Assembly (NCBI GenBank): GCA_947184155.2 | Contig: CAMXCT020006190.1 | Coordinates: forward strand, 274,512 to 338,511 | From: Cladocopium goreaui | Taxonomy: Eukaryota; Sar; Dinophyceae; Suessiales; Symbiodiniaceae | Reading direction: 5' to 3' | DNA length: 64,000 bases | Shown here: positions 43,414-55,182 of the stretch, in pieces | How positions within the stretch are numbered: the stretch's first letter is position 1 | Layout: every line of letters begins with the position of its first letter | Notes under the pieces: model-generated | The model's database searches: none | The model's input: only the letters and a program-made list of their open reading frames with translations | What the model was told of the DNA's origin: nothing | Position numbers and translations under genes: made by a program

Positions 43414-43713
43414 TTGTCAGAGGGTAGCCAACAACAGAAAATTAAAGAGCTTCATCACGGAGATCTCCTCTGCAATTACCTGACCAACTTGGTGCCAGCA
43501 AAAACGGATCCCAAATGCAAGATGATGAGGATATTGCATAATATGGCATTTGACACAGCGTCGAAAATGCGAAGATCAACCAAATTCTCAACCAAAGCAA
43601 ATGACGACATTCCAAGTTTTGCCCTTTCTTTATCCTTGGCTAAAGTTTGGCTTGAGTATCAGCAATCCATGGTCAGGGATCCAGCTGATCCAACTGGGCC
43701 CAACAAGTGCTGA
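43414..43713 (+). CDS. Plus-strand coding block of unknown protein
   Basis: 99-residue frame ending TGA; starts in or just after a foldback remnant (CAGAGGGTAG at 43420), so the true start is probably an AG acceptor near 43427. Translation includes KIKELHHGDLLCNYLTNLVP, HNMAFDTASKMRRSTKFSTK and LAKVWLEYQQSMVRDPADP. Protein-like and longer than the typical exon here. It may be a processed copy or retro-derived; no motif recognised. Confidence 0.4.
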   Translation: MSEGSQQQKIKELHHGDLLCNYLTNLVPAKTDPKCKMMRILHNMAFDTASKMRRSTKFSTKANDDIPSFALSLSLAKVWLEYQQSMVRDPADPTGPNKC

Positions 43714-44941
43714 ACCAGGCAACTGTCAACTTGAGGCCATTTTTTGATTTGTGAACCTCACGGTAGCGGTGAGGGACAGTCGCCCCAAGATTACTCAAAG
43801 CGCATCATTTAACCAATGACTCGCGACGGTTTCGGTCCCAACATCAGCTTAATATATAATATAATAATATATGCATGTCAATGGGGCTGTTATATCCCAG
43901 TGCATCCCATTACATTGCTACTTAGATGGGCTACGGGATTGGGGACTCCTGATTAATAGCTGGGTTGACACACCTCTCTCCATCGCCTTCTCGAAGAGTT
44001 CAGCTAAGCTAGATGCCAGTTACAGAAACACAACCTGGGTTAACAAACCACAACAAATCCCAAGTATAATCCATTGAATGTTAAGTTGACATTATTTTTA
44101 GCAGAGCGAATTTATCAACACCCACAGTCCAAAAAATGTTTGGCAATACTTTGGGTTAGTCCCTCCCTATGGATAAACATATGCGACCCACCCTATTTAA
44201 CCATACCCTGCTCAGAAAGCCTCATTTTGTGGTAGTCAGGATATTGTTTAATGGTTTTAGTTGTTTTTTAATGGTTGAAAAAGTAATGTATATAATGTTT
44301 TAAAAGGATGTGCCATGTCCAATCTTACCATCTCACCCCATTGGGAGGGAGGTTGCCACTGAAAAGAGACATCTCGACCCATTGGCAGGCAGGTTGGTTG
44401 TTTTTCTTTATGTATGACAAGCCCTACTGTTGATGGAAGAAATCCTGCACCACTTTCAAAGGCCTACACTTGAAACCTCGCGCTCCTAATTTAATATTGT
44501 TTGAAGACACAGTGATCAAAATGGATTTGTGCGAGTGACGGAAATCCTGCACCACCTGTTAACATGTCATTCAACATTGAGCTTGGGGGTGCGGGGGTAC
44601 AAGTTATGCATTAGCAAATGTAAGGTTATAGAGGTGGTGCAGGATTTCTTCCACCCACCGTAGTTTTTCAATTGGGGGTGACTCTTACCTTTCGTTGGGT
44701 GGTTATTAATACGAACTTGACCTAACTAACATGAGTTGATGGCAATGTAAGTATCGGTCACCGGGTCAACCTTTTTTATTACTTTAATCATTATTAGCCA
44801 TTATGAATTATCATTGACCATTCATTAAAACCAGCTATTATTATTATTAACCATCAACCATTACTAACCCTTTATTGACCATCATTATTTATCACTGTAT
44901 ATCACTAACATCCGCCCGAAGACAAAAGCCGACAAGCCGAC
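43714..44941. other. Non-coding stretch
   Basis: Contains the TIR element at 44435-44652. The rest is AT-rich without coding signal. Confidence 0.3.
44435..44652. mobile_element. 218-bp TIR element, GGAAGAAATCCTGCACCAC ends
   Basis: Left GGAAGAAATCCTGCACCAC (44435-44453) and right GTGGTGCAGGATTTCTTCC (44634-44652) are perfect 19-base inverted repeats. An extra internal copy (GGAAATCCTGCACCACC) lies at 44541. No frame inside. Confidence 0.8.
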
Positions 44942-45044
44942 TTAAGCCCGTTGCGACCCTCGCCAGGCCACGCCCTGTTGGATCATCAAACGCAACCGGT
45001 CACGGTCCAGCTGGAGCTCAGTGTCCAGGGTGCGGATCGACTTC
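44942..45044 (-). CDS. Terminal exon of a minus-strand gene
   Basis: One base plus 33 codons and TAA: acceptor GCCCTGAG/G. Translation KSIRTLDTELQLDRDRLRLM, IQQGVAWRGSQRA. Leucine-spaced charged helix with a basic tail. The frame is open further upstream, so the acceptor is the best guess. Confidence 0.45.
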
Positions 45045-45054
45045 CTCAGGGCGA

Positions 45055-46186
45055 TGGACAAAAATGGCGAGCTTCGAAGAAGGATTTCTCTATAAAACCC
45101 TCGGATATTTTGGAGATTTAAGTTGGTAAAACATGGCAAAACCATGTAAAACCTCTATATGAACAGCTGAGACTCATTGGTTTAGTTACTCTTAAGTGAA
45201 AATGTGCAGGAAACCTTTGTGCTTGATGGTAAAAACACTTAAAAACCATCGTTTCCGGCTAAGATTTTCCCAACTAAACCGATCCAATGAGAGATTTGTT
45301 GTAATACTCGGGGCATATGCGACTGAAATATGGATGCATGGGATTGCTTTTGAAGAACAAAATGCGGGAACCCACGGCTGTCACATGCGGTAAACTTTAT
45401 TTTTTACTGGGGGTTCTAGGCACCCCTAAATCGACAAATCATCAAACTGATTCGTAGTTGAGCCACCCCTGAAAAATAGCACGATCATTGAGGATCAATA
45501 TTTCAACTATGTGGCTAACAAAATATCATTGAAAACACCAGCCACGAGTTTCCAGACAGAGTCACCCATGGCCACCAATGGGGCAAACCTAACCGTAACT
45601 AGGGATTGGCAAGCATAAAACCCCAGGAACCAATATAATGTTTAAATGGAGAATTAATCTCCACTTAACCATGGAACAACGATGTATTTAAAACCCACAA
45701 CATGAGGGGGTCATCATGCATATATTGGATTATTGGCTTGCCGAGGATTCACCTGTCTAGGCAATTATTGGCCATTCAAACTACCTGAATAAACCGCTTT
45801 TAAAGATAATTCCGTAGCCAATTGACCACCATATTGACCCTCATAAAATGTTCCAAACATTAGTTGATAGGAAAAAAATGACAAATACATGACCATTAGA
45901 TAATATCATCAACCATGATATTACATAATATTGTTCTATTGTTCAAGAAAACAATAAACTGTGATTTTCACCATCAGTTACCCTTCAGTAAGCTAGCATA
46001 ACTGCGGAACATAACCAGAATAGGCAGATCATCTTTAAATCATGTTCAGTCCACTGTCAAAAAACAATAGCTGCACACACACACATTAATTATATTATAT
46101 ATATATATATATCAGTTTACCAATGGGCAAGTCCATTGAAAATCCCATCATGAAATCCCATGAATTTCTTGATGAAACGATCATAG
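45055..46186. other. AT-rich non-coding stretch
   Basis: No exon supported. (AC)n-(AT)n tract at 46076-46110. Confidence 0.3.
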
Positions 46187-46273
46187 CTACGGAAGAATCT
46201 GCGACCCAAGCTGCGCATGGGCCTCGGTCCCATTGTAACGCTTACGCCCTGGAAGAGCCGTAGAGATCTGATC
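46187..46273 (-). CDS. Terminal exon of a minus-strand gene
   Basis: 28 codons plus TAG, phase 0: acceptor CCGTTGAG/GAT. Translation DQISTALPGRKRYNGTEAHA, QLGSQILP. Two alternative frames (one per strand) are arginine-rich and less likely. Confidence 0.4.
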   Translation of the reverse strand, partial: DQISTALPGRKRYNGTEAHAQLGSQILP

Positions 46274-46289
46274 CTCAACGGCATGGATG

Positions 46290-47573
46290 GTGAATGGATG
46301 GTTCATGGTTAGCCATTGTTAATGGTTAAGCCTTTAAAAAATGCTTAGTAATGGTTTTAGTTACTGGATGTTAATGGTTAGGAAATGGTTATAGTAATGG
46401 TTAATAATCCCGTCAGCCAATGGTTAATAATAGTAAATAATGGTTTGTAATGGTTAGTGTTAGTAATAGATAGTAATAGGGAGAAGAGATTAACATTAAA
46501 TTGTTAGTTAATGGCTAATAATGTCAATCATGGTTCAGAATGTGTAACCATGGTTGATCATTGTAACGGTTCATCTAGGGTTGACCCATACTTTGGTGGG
46601 CCATTAGCTACTGTTAACTAGGTAGTAAATGGTTTCTAATTGGGATTTGTTTTGGTTTGTTAACCCAGATCCCTAACCACGAATCGCATTTTTACCATGG
46701 CCCATCCAGGTTGATCGATGGGTACTAGGTGGAATTCAATCCCAATCAGTGGTTTTTTAATCCAATGGGGTAAGCCATGTTAAACCAATGGGATATTGAA
46801 ATAGACGTTTCTCTGGTTATGGGTTTTCGAATCCCAACCAAGGGTGATGTTTAAACCCTGATTATGGGGGTTAATGGGTGGAATGTAATGGACAGATAAG
46901 GGTGGTAGAATGGGATACATCTCCTAGATTTGCACCATCCAACATATTTGAATGTGCATTGTTCTTCTCGACCCAAAACTAAAATTTTACAGGAATCAGA
47001 AAGGGTTGGTGAAGGATTGTACTGGGATACAATGGCTATATTATGGGATATGAATGGGGGATACTGTTGGAACAAAAACCTGAGTCTTATCATTCAAAAC
47101 TAGTATCTTAATTTATGGATCACCTCCAACAATAAGGCCCATTAATGCGAGTTCATGATTATTTAGAAACCCTTGACGTGGCCAAACTGAGATGGGAACA
47201 TTTATATATATACATATACATATATTCCCAATGTATGGCGACAGATTGAAGTACTACTTCTCCAAGGCCTACCCACCTCACGGGAATTTGCTGTTTGGGA
47301 TCCTTGAAAAGTGGGCCAAGAAAATTGCCGCGATTGGTTCCCAAAGATGCGGAAGTCATGACTGATTGGTAAAACATGGGAATGTCACCGACCATACTGG
47401 GGATGTAATGGGAACCTCCTGCGCGATGATGAAGAAGTACCCTGCCAGCTCGTGGCACAAAAGAAACATGCAATACATCTGGATACATAGATATTATTCT
47501 ATATTTATATCAAATCTTTGGATACGATAGAAGCCACATCCCATGCTTTCTTGCTACCTAAACGATCTCTCAC
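46290..47573. other. Non-coding stretch with TTAATGGTTA-rich sequence
   Basis: 46290-46650 is dense in GGTTAATGGTTA/GTAATGGTT variants without strict period. A minus block near 47410-47470 reads CHELAGYFFIIAQE before a GTTCCC donor; it is interesting but too short to call. Confidence 0.35.
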
Positions 47574-47675
47574 CAGGAGCACCCAGGGAGGTGAAGCTGG
47601 ACATCCGAAGCTAACTGCAGCCCAGGCACTGTCTTCCGACAGTACTTTCCTGCCACGACGAACTGGTTGGTTACC
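47574..47675 (-). CDS. Exon of unknown protein
   Basis: 34 codons, phase 0 at both ends, with good consensus signals: acceptor GTTTTTCAG/GGT, donor CTCCTG/GTGAGA. Translation GNQPVRRGRKVLSEDSAWAA, VSFGCPASPPWVLL. Unknown function. Confidence 0.5.
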
Positions 47676-49571
47676 CTGAAAAACCGCTAACAAATGTGGA
47701 AAACCCATGGTTTCCCGAAAGCGATGGACAAATGATGGGTTCTCTGCATATGTCAGTTTACAGGAGGGCTCCTTTGTGTTGGTATTTTCATCCCTTTGAA
47801 CACTTTTGGTCAGCTGGATAGTTGAACATGAGAACATGAAACCACCAACTAGACCGAGAACGAACCTCTTGCAAATTGAAACTGAGCATCTACTGAATTT
47901 GCCGATGGACTTCTAAATTAGCATCATTTCAGTTGTGATCCTTGATTTCCACTACTAGTTTCGAATCAATAATAACATATGGGAGGGTTCTTAGAATGGA
48001 GGATCCCCAAAACGATGGGTTTCAATAATGATTTTGGATGGTTTGGGGTACCCTCAAATTTGAGGAAACGCCCATGTTGTATCTTCCAGCGCTTGTGATC
48101 CTACGCTGATTTCGTCCTCATTGAAGCCTTTCAAGCTTTGTCACTTGGATTCTACCATGATGAACCGGTGATTCTACCTGGTAATGAAGAATCACCGATA
48201 TATGATTGTCCAACATCCCATAGAAAGTTAGGATAGTCCATTGCCATGTTAAATTGCAGTCAGATTGACAAACCCATCCGACTGGTGATGTGTGATACAT
48301 CCAATGATAAACCCGCAGCAATGTTCGCAGGAAAGGGCGGTAGGTTCACTAGTGGGTCCGACTACAATACATTACTCAATATATACTCTATCCAAGATGA
48401 TTTGAACATAGCTGTGCAGCAAATATCAAGTTCCTCCAACACCGTAAACAAAAGGAATCCTTTGAAACAGTGGCCACCTGGTCCTTATAGCTGGTTGGCT
48501 TCATGTGTTTTATCACAGTGAACAATGGATTGATTTAAGGCTTAAGGCAAACTCTGCAAAAACCATGGTTTTCTCGATTTTCATACAGTTGTCGCGAGTA
48601 TCAGAAGTCAAGTCAATCTATTCTGTGAGAAGATGATGCATGAACAGGGACTGGTTTTTAACCATAAAGGAATAATTATGTAACATCCAGGGATTCTGGT
48701 TTCCTTCAGGTTTTCCCTGAAAACAATTTGGGAAAGTGAAGAATCACGTGCAGCTGTTGCCACTGCTCAACTGTCAACAGTTTGCTTCCCATAATGTTGC
48801 CAATTTGCCTCCGAAATCATCTGAAATCCCGTGATGATATCATAAAACAAACACATCTATACATTGACATAATTAGCTAAAGAAACATGATCAAAATGTG
48901 TATATATGTGTATATATACATTTCTCAAAGTCTGGCTTGTTCTGAAAAGTGGGGGATGCGATCGCCTGTACTGCAGTACTCGTGTGTGTATCTGTAAATA
49001 TTATATATTATATTATTATATATATATGCACATCAAAATTATATGGCCACGTTCATAGACTCAAACAAACCCCAATCAGGCATGCATTTCGCTTTGCCAT
49101 GTGCCGTCCAGGGTCTCCACTGCTGCATCGTATCCAGCATGGTGCTGTCACAGCCGTGCTCTTGCTTTGCGAGATGCGCCGCATGGCTGACCTGATTTTA
49201 CGTCACGCCCTCCGATTTGACTTCGAAAATCACATATCAATGGATTGGTTTAAGGGAAAATCTAGAGGAAACCATAAATTTTCCCATGGAATATAGGGTT
49301 TTCCTGATCTTTTTCCTTGAAACCAACCCATTGAACATAGGACATCTTCAATACTTGGTTTTGTGTTTGCATCTTAGTTCTCAGGGTTGTACAATGGAAC
49401 CGTGCGAAAATTAGCAGCTCACACGACAGTCGGACGTGGCCAGGAAAGACTTTCATTCTGCCAAACAATAAAATATGCTTTCATATGCTTTCCAAAAAAT
49501 GTAGCATAGCCCTCAATAGCCCGGTTTGGAGACAGAAAGAAATGGCTCACATCGCCAAAAGAATCCTCCTC
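47676..49571. other. Stretch with weak plus-strand candidates
   Basis: A 91-residue plus frame at 48246-48521 (VMCDTSNDKPAAMFAGKGGR) and a block at 49075-49220 (RIQHGAVTAVLLLCEMRRMA, also open on the minus strand) are possible exons without firm boundaries. Foldback elements at 47988-48078 and 49238-49333. Confidence 0.3.
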
Positions 49572-49728
49572 CATTTCACACTTCACACTTCCACACTTCC
49601 ACACTTCACACCCTCCACTCCACACTTCACACTTCACACTCCACACTTCACACTTCACACTCTCCACTCCACACTTCACACTCCACGCTTCACACTTCAC
49701 ACTTCCACACTTCACACTTGTACTGCAA
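49572..49728 (+). repeat. CACTTCACACT satellite array 2, left block
   Basis: Units such as CACACTTCACACTTCCACAC and CACACTCCACACTTC, period about 10 bases. Confidence 0.9.
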
Positions 49729-49734
49729 AGCTTG

Positions 49735-50325
49735 CGCCAAATACCTTCCAGTACGGCTTTGTAGTGCAAATTTTGCACTGCACAAAGTGCTTCTTAGTAC
49801 TGCCTTACAAGGCACTTCCCAGTACTTTGTACTACAATACTACAAAGCTTTCACAAACACTTCCCAGTACTACTTTGTACTGCAAACCTTGCACAAGCAC
49901 TTCCCAGTACTACTTTGTACTACAGAGCTTGCACAAGGCACTTCCCAGTACTACTTTGTACCACAATACTTGCACAAAGCACTTCCGAATACTACTTTGT
50001 ACTACACAGCTAGCACAAGGAACTTCCCAGTACTACTTTGTATTACAAATCTTGCAAAAAGTACCTCCCAGTATTGTACTACAAAGCTTGCACAGGCGCT
50101 TCCCAGTACTACTTTGTAGTACAAAGTTTGCACAAGGCACTTCCCAGTACTACCTTGTACTACAAAGCTTGCACAAGGCACTTCCCAGTACTACTTTGTA
50201 CTACAAGCTTGTGCACAAAGTACCTCCCAGTACTACTTTGTACTACAATGCTTGCGCAAAGTACTTCCCAGTACTACTTGTACTACAAAACTTGCGCAAA
50301 ATACTGCCCAGTACTTCACTGCAAT
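49735..50325 (+). repeat. 41-bp tandem repeat with internal palindrome
   Basis: About 14 units of GCACAAGGCACTTCCCAGTA + CTACTTTGTACTACAAAGCTT. GCACAAGG starts at 49931, 49972 and 50013, a period of exactly 41. AGTACTACTTTGTACTAC makes a partial palindrome in each unit. The block is inserted between two parts of satellite array 2. Confidence 0.9.
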
Positions 50326-50329
50326 TTAC

Positions 50330-52165
50330 AAGTCACACTTCACACTTCACACCCCGCACTGCGCACTGAACACTCCACACTCCACACTTCACACGTCCAC
50401 ATTTCACACTTCACTTCAAACTTCAAAACTTCAAAACTTCAAACTCCACACTTCACACTGCACACCTGACACTACACACTACACACTACACATTACACAC
50501 TCAATACTACCCACTACACACTTCACACTTCACTTCACGCAGCACACTTCACACTTCACACTCCGCACTTCACACTGCGCAATCCACACTTCACACTTCC
50601 CACAACACTCTCCACACTTAACACTTCACACTCTCCACTCCACGCTTCACCCTCCACACTTCACGCTTCATACTCCACACTTCACACTCCGCATTCCACA
50701 CTCCACACTTCACACTCAACACTCAACACTCCACAGTGCGCAATGCACACTTCACACTCCACGCTTCACACTTCACACTTCGCATTTCACACTTCACACT
50801 TCACACGCGCCGCACTTCACACCCCACTTTACACTTTACACTTCACGGTTCACACTTCACACTGCACACCTGACACTGCACACTTCACAACTTCACACTT
50901 CACACTTCACGCTCTCCACTCCACACTCCACACTCCACACTTCACGCTTCACACTCCACACTTCACACTTCACACTCCGCTTCACTCCGCTTCACTCCGC
51001 TTCACTCCACTTCACTCCACTTCACTCCACTTCACTCCACTTCACTCCACTTCACTCCTTCTCACTCCACTTCACTCCACTTCACTCCACACTTCACACT
51101 TCACTCCACTTCACTCCACTTCACTCCACTTCACTCCACTTCACTACACTTCACTCCACTTCACTCCACACTTCACACTTCACTCCACGCTTCACACTTC
51201 ACACTCCACTTTACACTTCAGACTTCACACTTGACACTTCACACATCACACTACACACTGCACCCGCCACACTTCGCTTCACACTTCACACTTCACACTG
51301 CACACTTCACACTCTCCACTCCACACTTCACACTGCACACTCCACACTTCACACTCCACTTCACTCCACACTTCATACTTCACATTCCACACTTCACACT
51401 CCACTTCACTTCACACTTCACACTTCGCACTCCACACTTCACACGCCACACTTCACACGCCATGCTTCGCACCCCACACTCCACACTTAACACTCTCCAC
51501 TCCACACTATGCACTTCACACTTCACACTTCACACCACACTTCACACTTCACACTTCACTTCCCACACTTCCCACACTTCCCACACTTCCCACACTTCAC
51601 ACTTCACACCCTCCACTCTCCACTCCACACTTCACACTTCACACTCCAAACTTCACACTTCACACTTCACACTCCACACTTCACACTCCACACTTCCCAC
51701 TCTCCACTCCACACTTCGCACTTCACACTCTCCACTCCATACTTCACACTCCAGGCTCCACACGCTCCACGCTTCATACTTCACACTCTCCACTCTCCAC
51801 TCCACACTCTGCACTTCACACTCCACACCTCACATTTCACACTTCACACTTCACACACGCCACACTCCACACCCCAGTTCACACTTCACACTTCACACTG
51901 CACACCTGACACTTGCACACTTCACAACTTCACACTTCACGCTCTCCACTCCAAATTTCACGCTTCACACTCCACACTTCACACTCCACTTCACTCCACT
52001 TCACTCCACTTCACTCCACTTCACTCCACACTGCACAATTCACACTCCACTTCACACTTCACACTCCGCACTCCACACTTCACACTTCACACTCTCCACT
52101 CCACACTCCACACTTCACACTCCACACTCCAAACTTCACACATCACAATGCAATTTCACACGTTA
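50330..52165 (+). repeat. CACTTCACACT satellite array 2, right block
   Basis: About 1.8 kb of 7-12-base CACTTCACACTCCA variants, with a homogeneous TTCACTCCAC (10-base) segment at about 50980-51190. Frames of up to 412 residues are artefacts. Confidence 0.9.
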
Positions 52166-52256
52166 CAACACATCACCCTTTCTCGCTTTCCTCATAGACA
52201 GCGCGGCGTTGTAAACATTAGAAACCCGCGAAGCAACTTTCGCAACTTTCGCTTGA

Positions 52257-52420
52257 GTGCCACAAGGTCCCACGCCTGCCACGCAAAATGCACTTTCACA
52301 CGTCACAAATCATAACCTTTTCTCACTTTTCCCATAGATAGCGCGCGGCGTAAACATTAGAGAGCCGTGAAGCAACTTTTGTCTGAGTGCCACAAAGTCC
52401 CACGCCTACCACGCGAAATG
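52257..52420 (-). repeat. Array-boundary module, two copies
   Basis: GTGCCACAAGGTCCCACGCC then TGCCACGCAAAATGCAC at 52257-52293 and a second copy at 52387-52422, 130 bases apart, each followed by CACAAGTCATAA/CACGTCACAAATCATAA and CCTTTTCTCACTTTYCCCAT. Reverse complement of the module at 12.3 kb. Confidence 0.75.
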
Positions 52421-52627
52421 CACGTCCACAAGTCATAAGACATCACCTTTTCTCACTTTCCCCATAGACACGGCGACGACGCGATTAGAGAGTTGAAACA
52501 CGAAAACGGCCCGCAAACAGTCCACCACCCCCAGACCACCAAGAAAGAAAACAAGAACCTTTCGCTACGCATTTGGGAAAAACAACGTGGAGCTACTCAT
52601 TGGTCTTGTTCAATGGATTTCAATGGT

Positions 52628-52704
52628 TTATTCCAAGTGCTGCCGCCTTGTGGTTGGGGGGCGATACCAGTGAGAACCCAACTGCTCCACTGAGACGGAC
52701 GCAT
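52628..52704 (-). CDS. Terminal exon of a minus-strand gene
   Basis: 24 codons plus TAA after a two-base overhang: acceptor TTTCAAG/AT. Translation ASVSVEQLGSHWYRPPTTRR, QHLE. Stop at 52628-52630. Phase does not join directly to the exon at 53199-53288, so another exon may lie between. Confidence 0.4.
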
Positions 52705-53198
52705 CTTGAAATGTGGAAATGATGAGTAACCCTGGCACATCCCACTGTACCGGTATAATCCTGTACCCGTATATTAAATTATGCAATATTTTGCATATCC
52801 AAACATCTGTCAGAGTCAAATTGATCGTTGATATGTCCATTGCCGACCCTAGCTACCCCCATTTTTGGGTGAACCAATGAGGTCTCAAAACACAAAGCCC
52901 TTAGATGCCAGCGGTTGATCCCCTGCCATCCAGGTCTCCTGGTTACTGCTATTTTCGATGGTTGCTGATATAAAACCCCAGAAAGACTATATAATTGAAA
53001 CCCACTTGAACATCATTGTAAAAACATTATGTAAACCCAATGAAACCGTCATATTCATCTGGTTGGTGGTTTCAATCCCTCTGAAAAATATTATATATTC
53101 AATTGGGATGATAATTCCCAACCTATGGAAAAATAAGAAATGTTCCAAACCACCAACCAGTCATTGTTCAACTCCCACTGAAAAAAAAACGGATCAAC

Positions 53199-53288
53199 CA
53201 GCAGCCCAGTGGCAATCTTCAGCTTGGTCCAGTGCTTCTCTCCCAAGGCGCGTAACTTGGCTGAGGCGGTGGAATGGTTGCTGTGCTC
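53199..53288 (-). CDS. Helical exon of unknown protein
   Basis: 30 codons, phase 0: acceptor GGGGCCAG/GAG, donor CTGCTG/GTTGAT. Translation EHSNHSTASAKLRALGEKHW, TKLKIATGLL. Clear composition contrast and two good splice signals. Confidence 0.5.
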
Positions 53289-53323
53289 CTGGCCCCATCG
53301 AAGCATTGACCCAAATGGATGGA

Positions 53324-53408
53324 TAGCTATTGAAAATGGCCATGGAAATAGTGGATTTACCTATTCAAAATGGTGATTTTCTATAGTTATGTTAGTTTAC
53401 CAGAGGGT
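53324..53408. repeat. Foldback element, TACCCTCTGG family (left end eroded)
   Basis: Core TAGCTATTGAAAATGGCC ... right end GTTAGTTTACCAGAGGGTA. The left terminal TACCCTCTGG is missing. Confidence 0.6.
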
Positions 53409-54288
53409 ACTGGATTTCTACTAGGGATGGTTTATATTGGTTAGTGGCATTGGGTTTACCACACTATTTGATGGGAGATAGGTCTATCCATTCTTTGTTA
53501 TGGGCAGATGCGTAAACTATTTATGAAACCAGGTGTTGTACATCTATCCATTCTCCCATATATTTGATTGTTGTCTACATAGCCGGTTGTAGGGAGATAG
53601 TTCTATCTATACCTGGGATCAACTGGTATATAGATTGTTGCGGACAATCCCATCCTCCTAATATTAAAAACCCTCATTCTATGGTCCTAAATATGTGATT
53701 CCATCATACCATATTACATCCCCTACTTTTTACCATGGCCATTGAGAAAATGATGGAAATGGGAGCCATCTAGTGAAGATTTAATGGATATTAAAGAATA
53801 CCCTTTGGCAGTACAATAAGGCAATGGGAAAGAATACCCTTTGGCAGTACAATAAGGCAATGGGAAACCCTTTAAACCGTCTACAGTTTGATTACCAGAG
53901 CGTATCCTCTTTTTTTGTACCATCCCCAGTCATGGAAGGTTTATGAGGTTTATGGCATTGGGTTGCCCAAGTTATCATATATCATCCTCTGGCTGATCCA
54001 ACAAAATATGACAAGTCCATCAGTGTCCCCTGTCCTCGCACTGTTCCAGGTCCGCACTGGACCTGGCACTGCCATTTTCGTTTTAAAGATTGGTTTCCAA
54101 CATAAAAATTGGATATTTTTTCCGGGTCTATTATTCCCCACCTGCCAGGTGAGGGTTGTTAGATTTTATCAGAGCTGTTGTCCTCCTCCTTCTTCTCCTC
54201 CTCCTCCGCCTCCTCCTCGACCATGTCTGCATCAACTTCCACCTCCACTTCCGCCTTGCCAACTCTTCGCCAAGCTCTTTGCCAACTT
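53409..54288. other. Non-coding stretch
   Basis: A 34-base direct repeat around ATACCCTTTGGCAGTACAAT occurs at 53800 and 53834. (TCC)n-rich tract at 54181-54225. No exon supported. Confidence 0.35.
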
Positions 54289-54478
54289 CCGAGCTCAGTG
54301 CGCACTGCTGGACCTCAACCTGGGACCTTCCCAGCTCAGTGCGCACTGCTGGACCTCAACCTGGGACCTTCCCAGCTCAGTGCGCACCGCTGGACCTCAA
54401 CCTGGGACCTGCCGAGCTCAGTGCGCACCGCTGGACCTCAACCTGGGGCCTTCCGAGCTCAGTGCGCACCGCTGGACT
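54289..54478 (+). repeat. 41-bp tandem repeat, about 4.6 units
   Basis: CCGAGCTCAGTGCGCACTGC + TGGACCTCAACCTGGGACCTT, at 54289, 54330, 54371 and 54412. Variation is confined to a few positions. All frames open, none taken as coding. Confidence 0.9.
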
Positions 54479-54486
54479 TCAAAAGC

Positions 54487-54845
54487 CAGATAGAATGCCA
54501 GAAGATATGCCAGATGGAATGTCAGATAGAATGCGAGAAGATATGCCAGATAAAATGCCATAAGATATGCCAGATAGAGGGCCGGGAGATATGCCAAATA
54601 GAATGTTACAAGTAGAAGATATGCCAGATAGAATGCCAGAAGGTATGCCAGATAGAATGCCAGATAAAATGTCAGATAAAATGCCAGAAGATATGCCAGA
54701 TAAAGTGCCAGAATGTTTGCCAGATAGAATGCCAGAAGATTTGAGTAGATAATATGCCAGAAGATATGCCAGATAGAATGCCAGAAGATATGCCAGATAG
54801 AATGCCAGAAGATATGTCAGATAGAATGCCAGAAGATTTGCCAGT
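54487..54845 (+). repeat. 12-bp tandem repeat (AGATAGAATGCC / AGAAGATATGCC)
   Basis: About 30 alternating 12-base units. In one frame they read MPEDMPDRMPEDMPDR. The same family is inverted at 240-410. Confidence 0.85.
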
Positions 54846-55134
54846 AACAAAATGTATAAATGTCATGGTGGGGATCACACGAAGTAAAGTATTTTTTTTT
54901 AGCGGGGGGTACCATGTGTACCATGATTTGACCAGCGAAACATGGATTGAACAAAATAAACATCTGGTATCATCTGGTGATGGGAAATTACCAGATTACA
55001 CCCTTGAAAATCGGCTGGCTATCCAAGAAGGGTGAGGAATCCACACACAAACCGTTCAAAGAGTTCACACCAATGTTTTGGGACGGTAGGGCATGTGTCT
55101 AAAGTGGCACAAGGGCTATGGCCAATGAAACACG

Positions 55135-55182
55135 TCACGCATTGACCCGAAAGTCCTGGGGGATAACCACCGTTTCCCGGAC
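55135..55182 (-). CDS. Short terminal exon
   Basis: 15 codons plus TGA, phase 0: acceptor TCTACAG/GTC. Translation VRETVVIPQDFRVNA. A longer alternative frame starts at the same acceptor. Overlapping plus frames (55118-55378) are weaker. Confidence 0.35.
   Translation of the reverse strand, partial: VRETVVIPQDFRVNA

Noticed and set aside
47410-47470. Zinc metallopeptidase-like motif (CHELAGYFFII on the minus strand)
   Set aside because: Lacks the second histidine of HExxH and the context of a peptidase domain; too short.
49485-52315. Plus-strand frames up to 412 residues over satellite 2 and the 41-bp repeat
   Set aside because: Same artefact as for satellite 1; several frames are open at once and the product is pure repeat.
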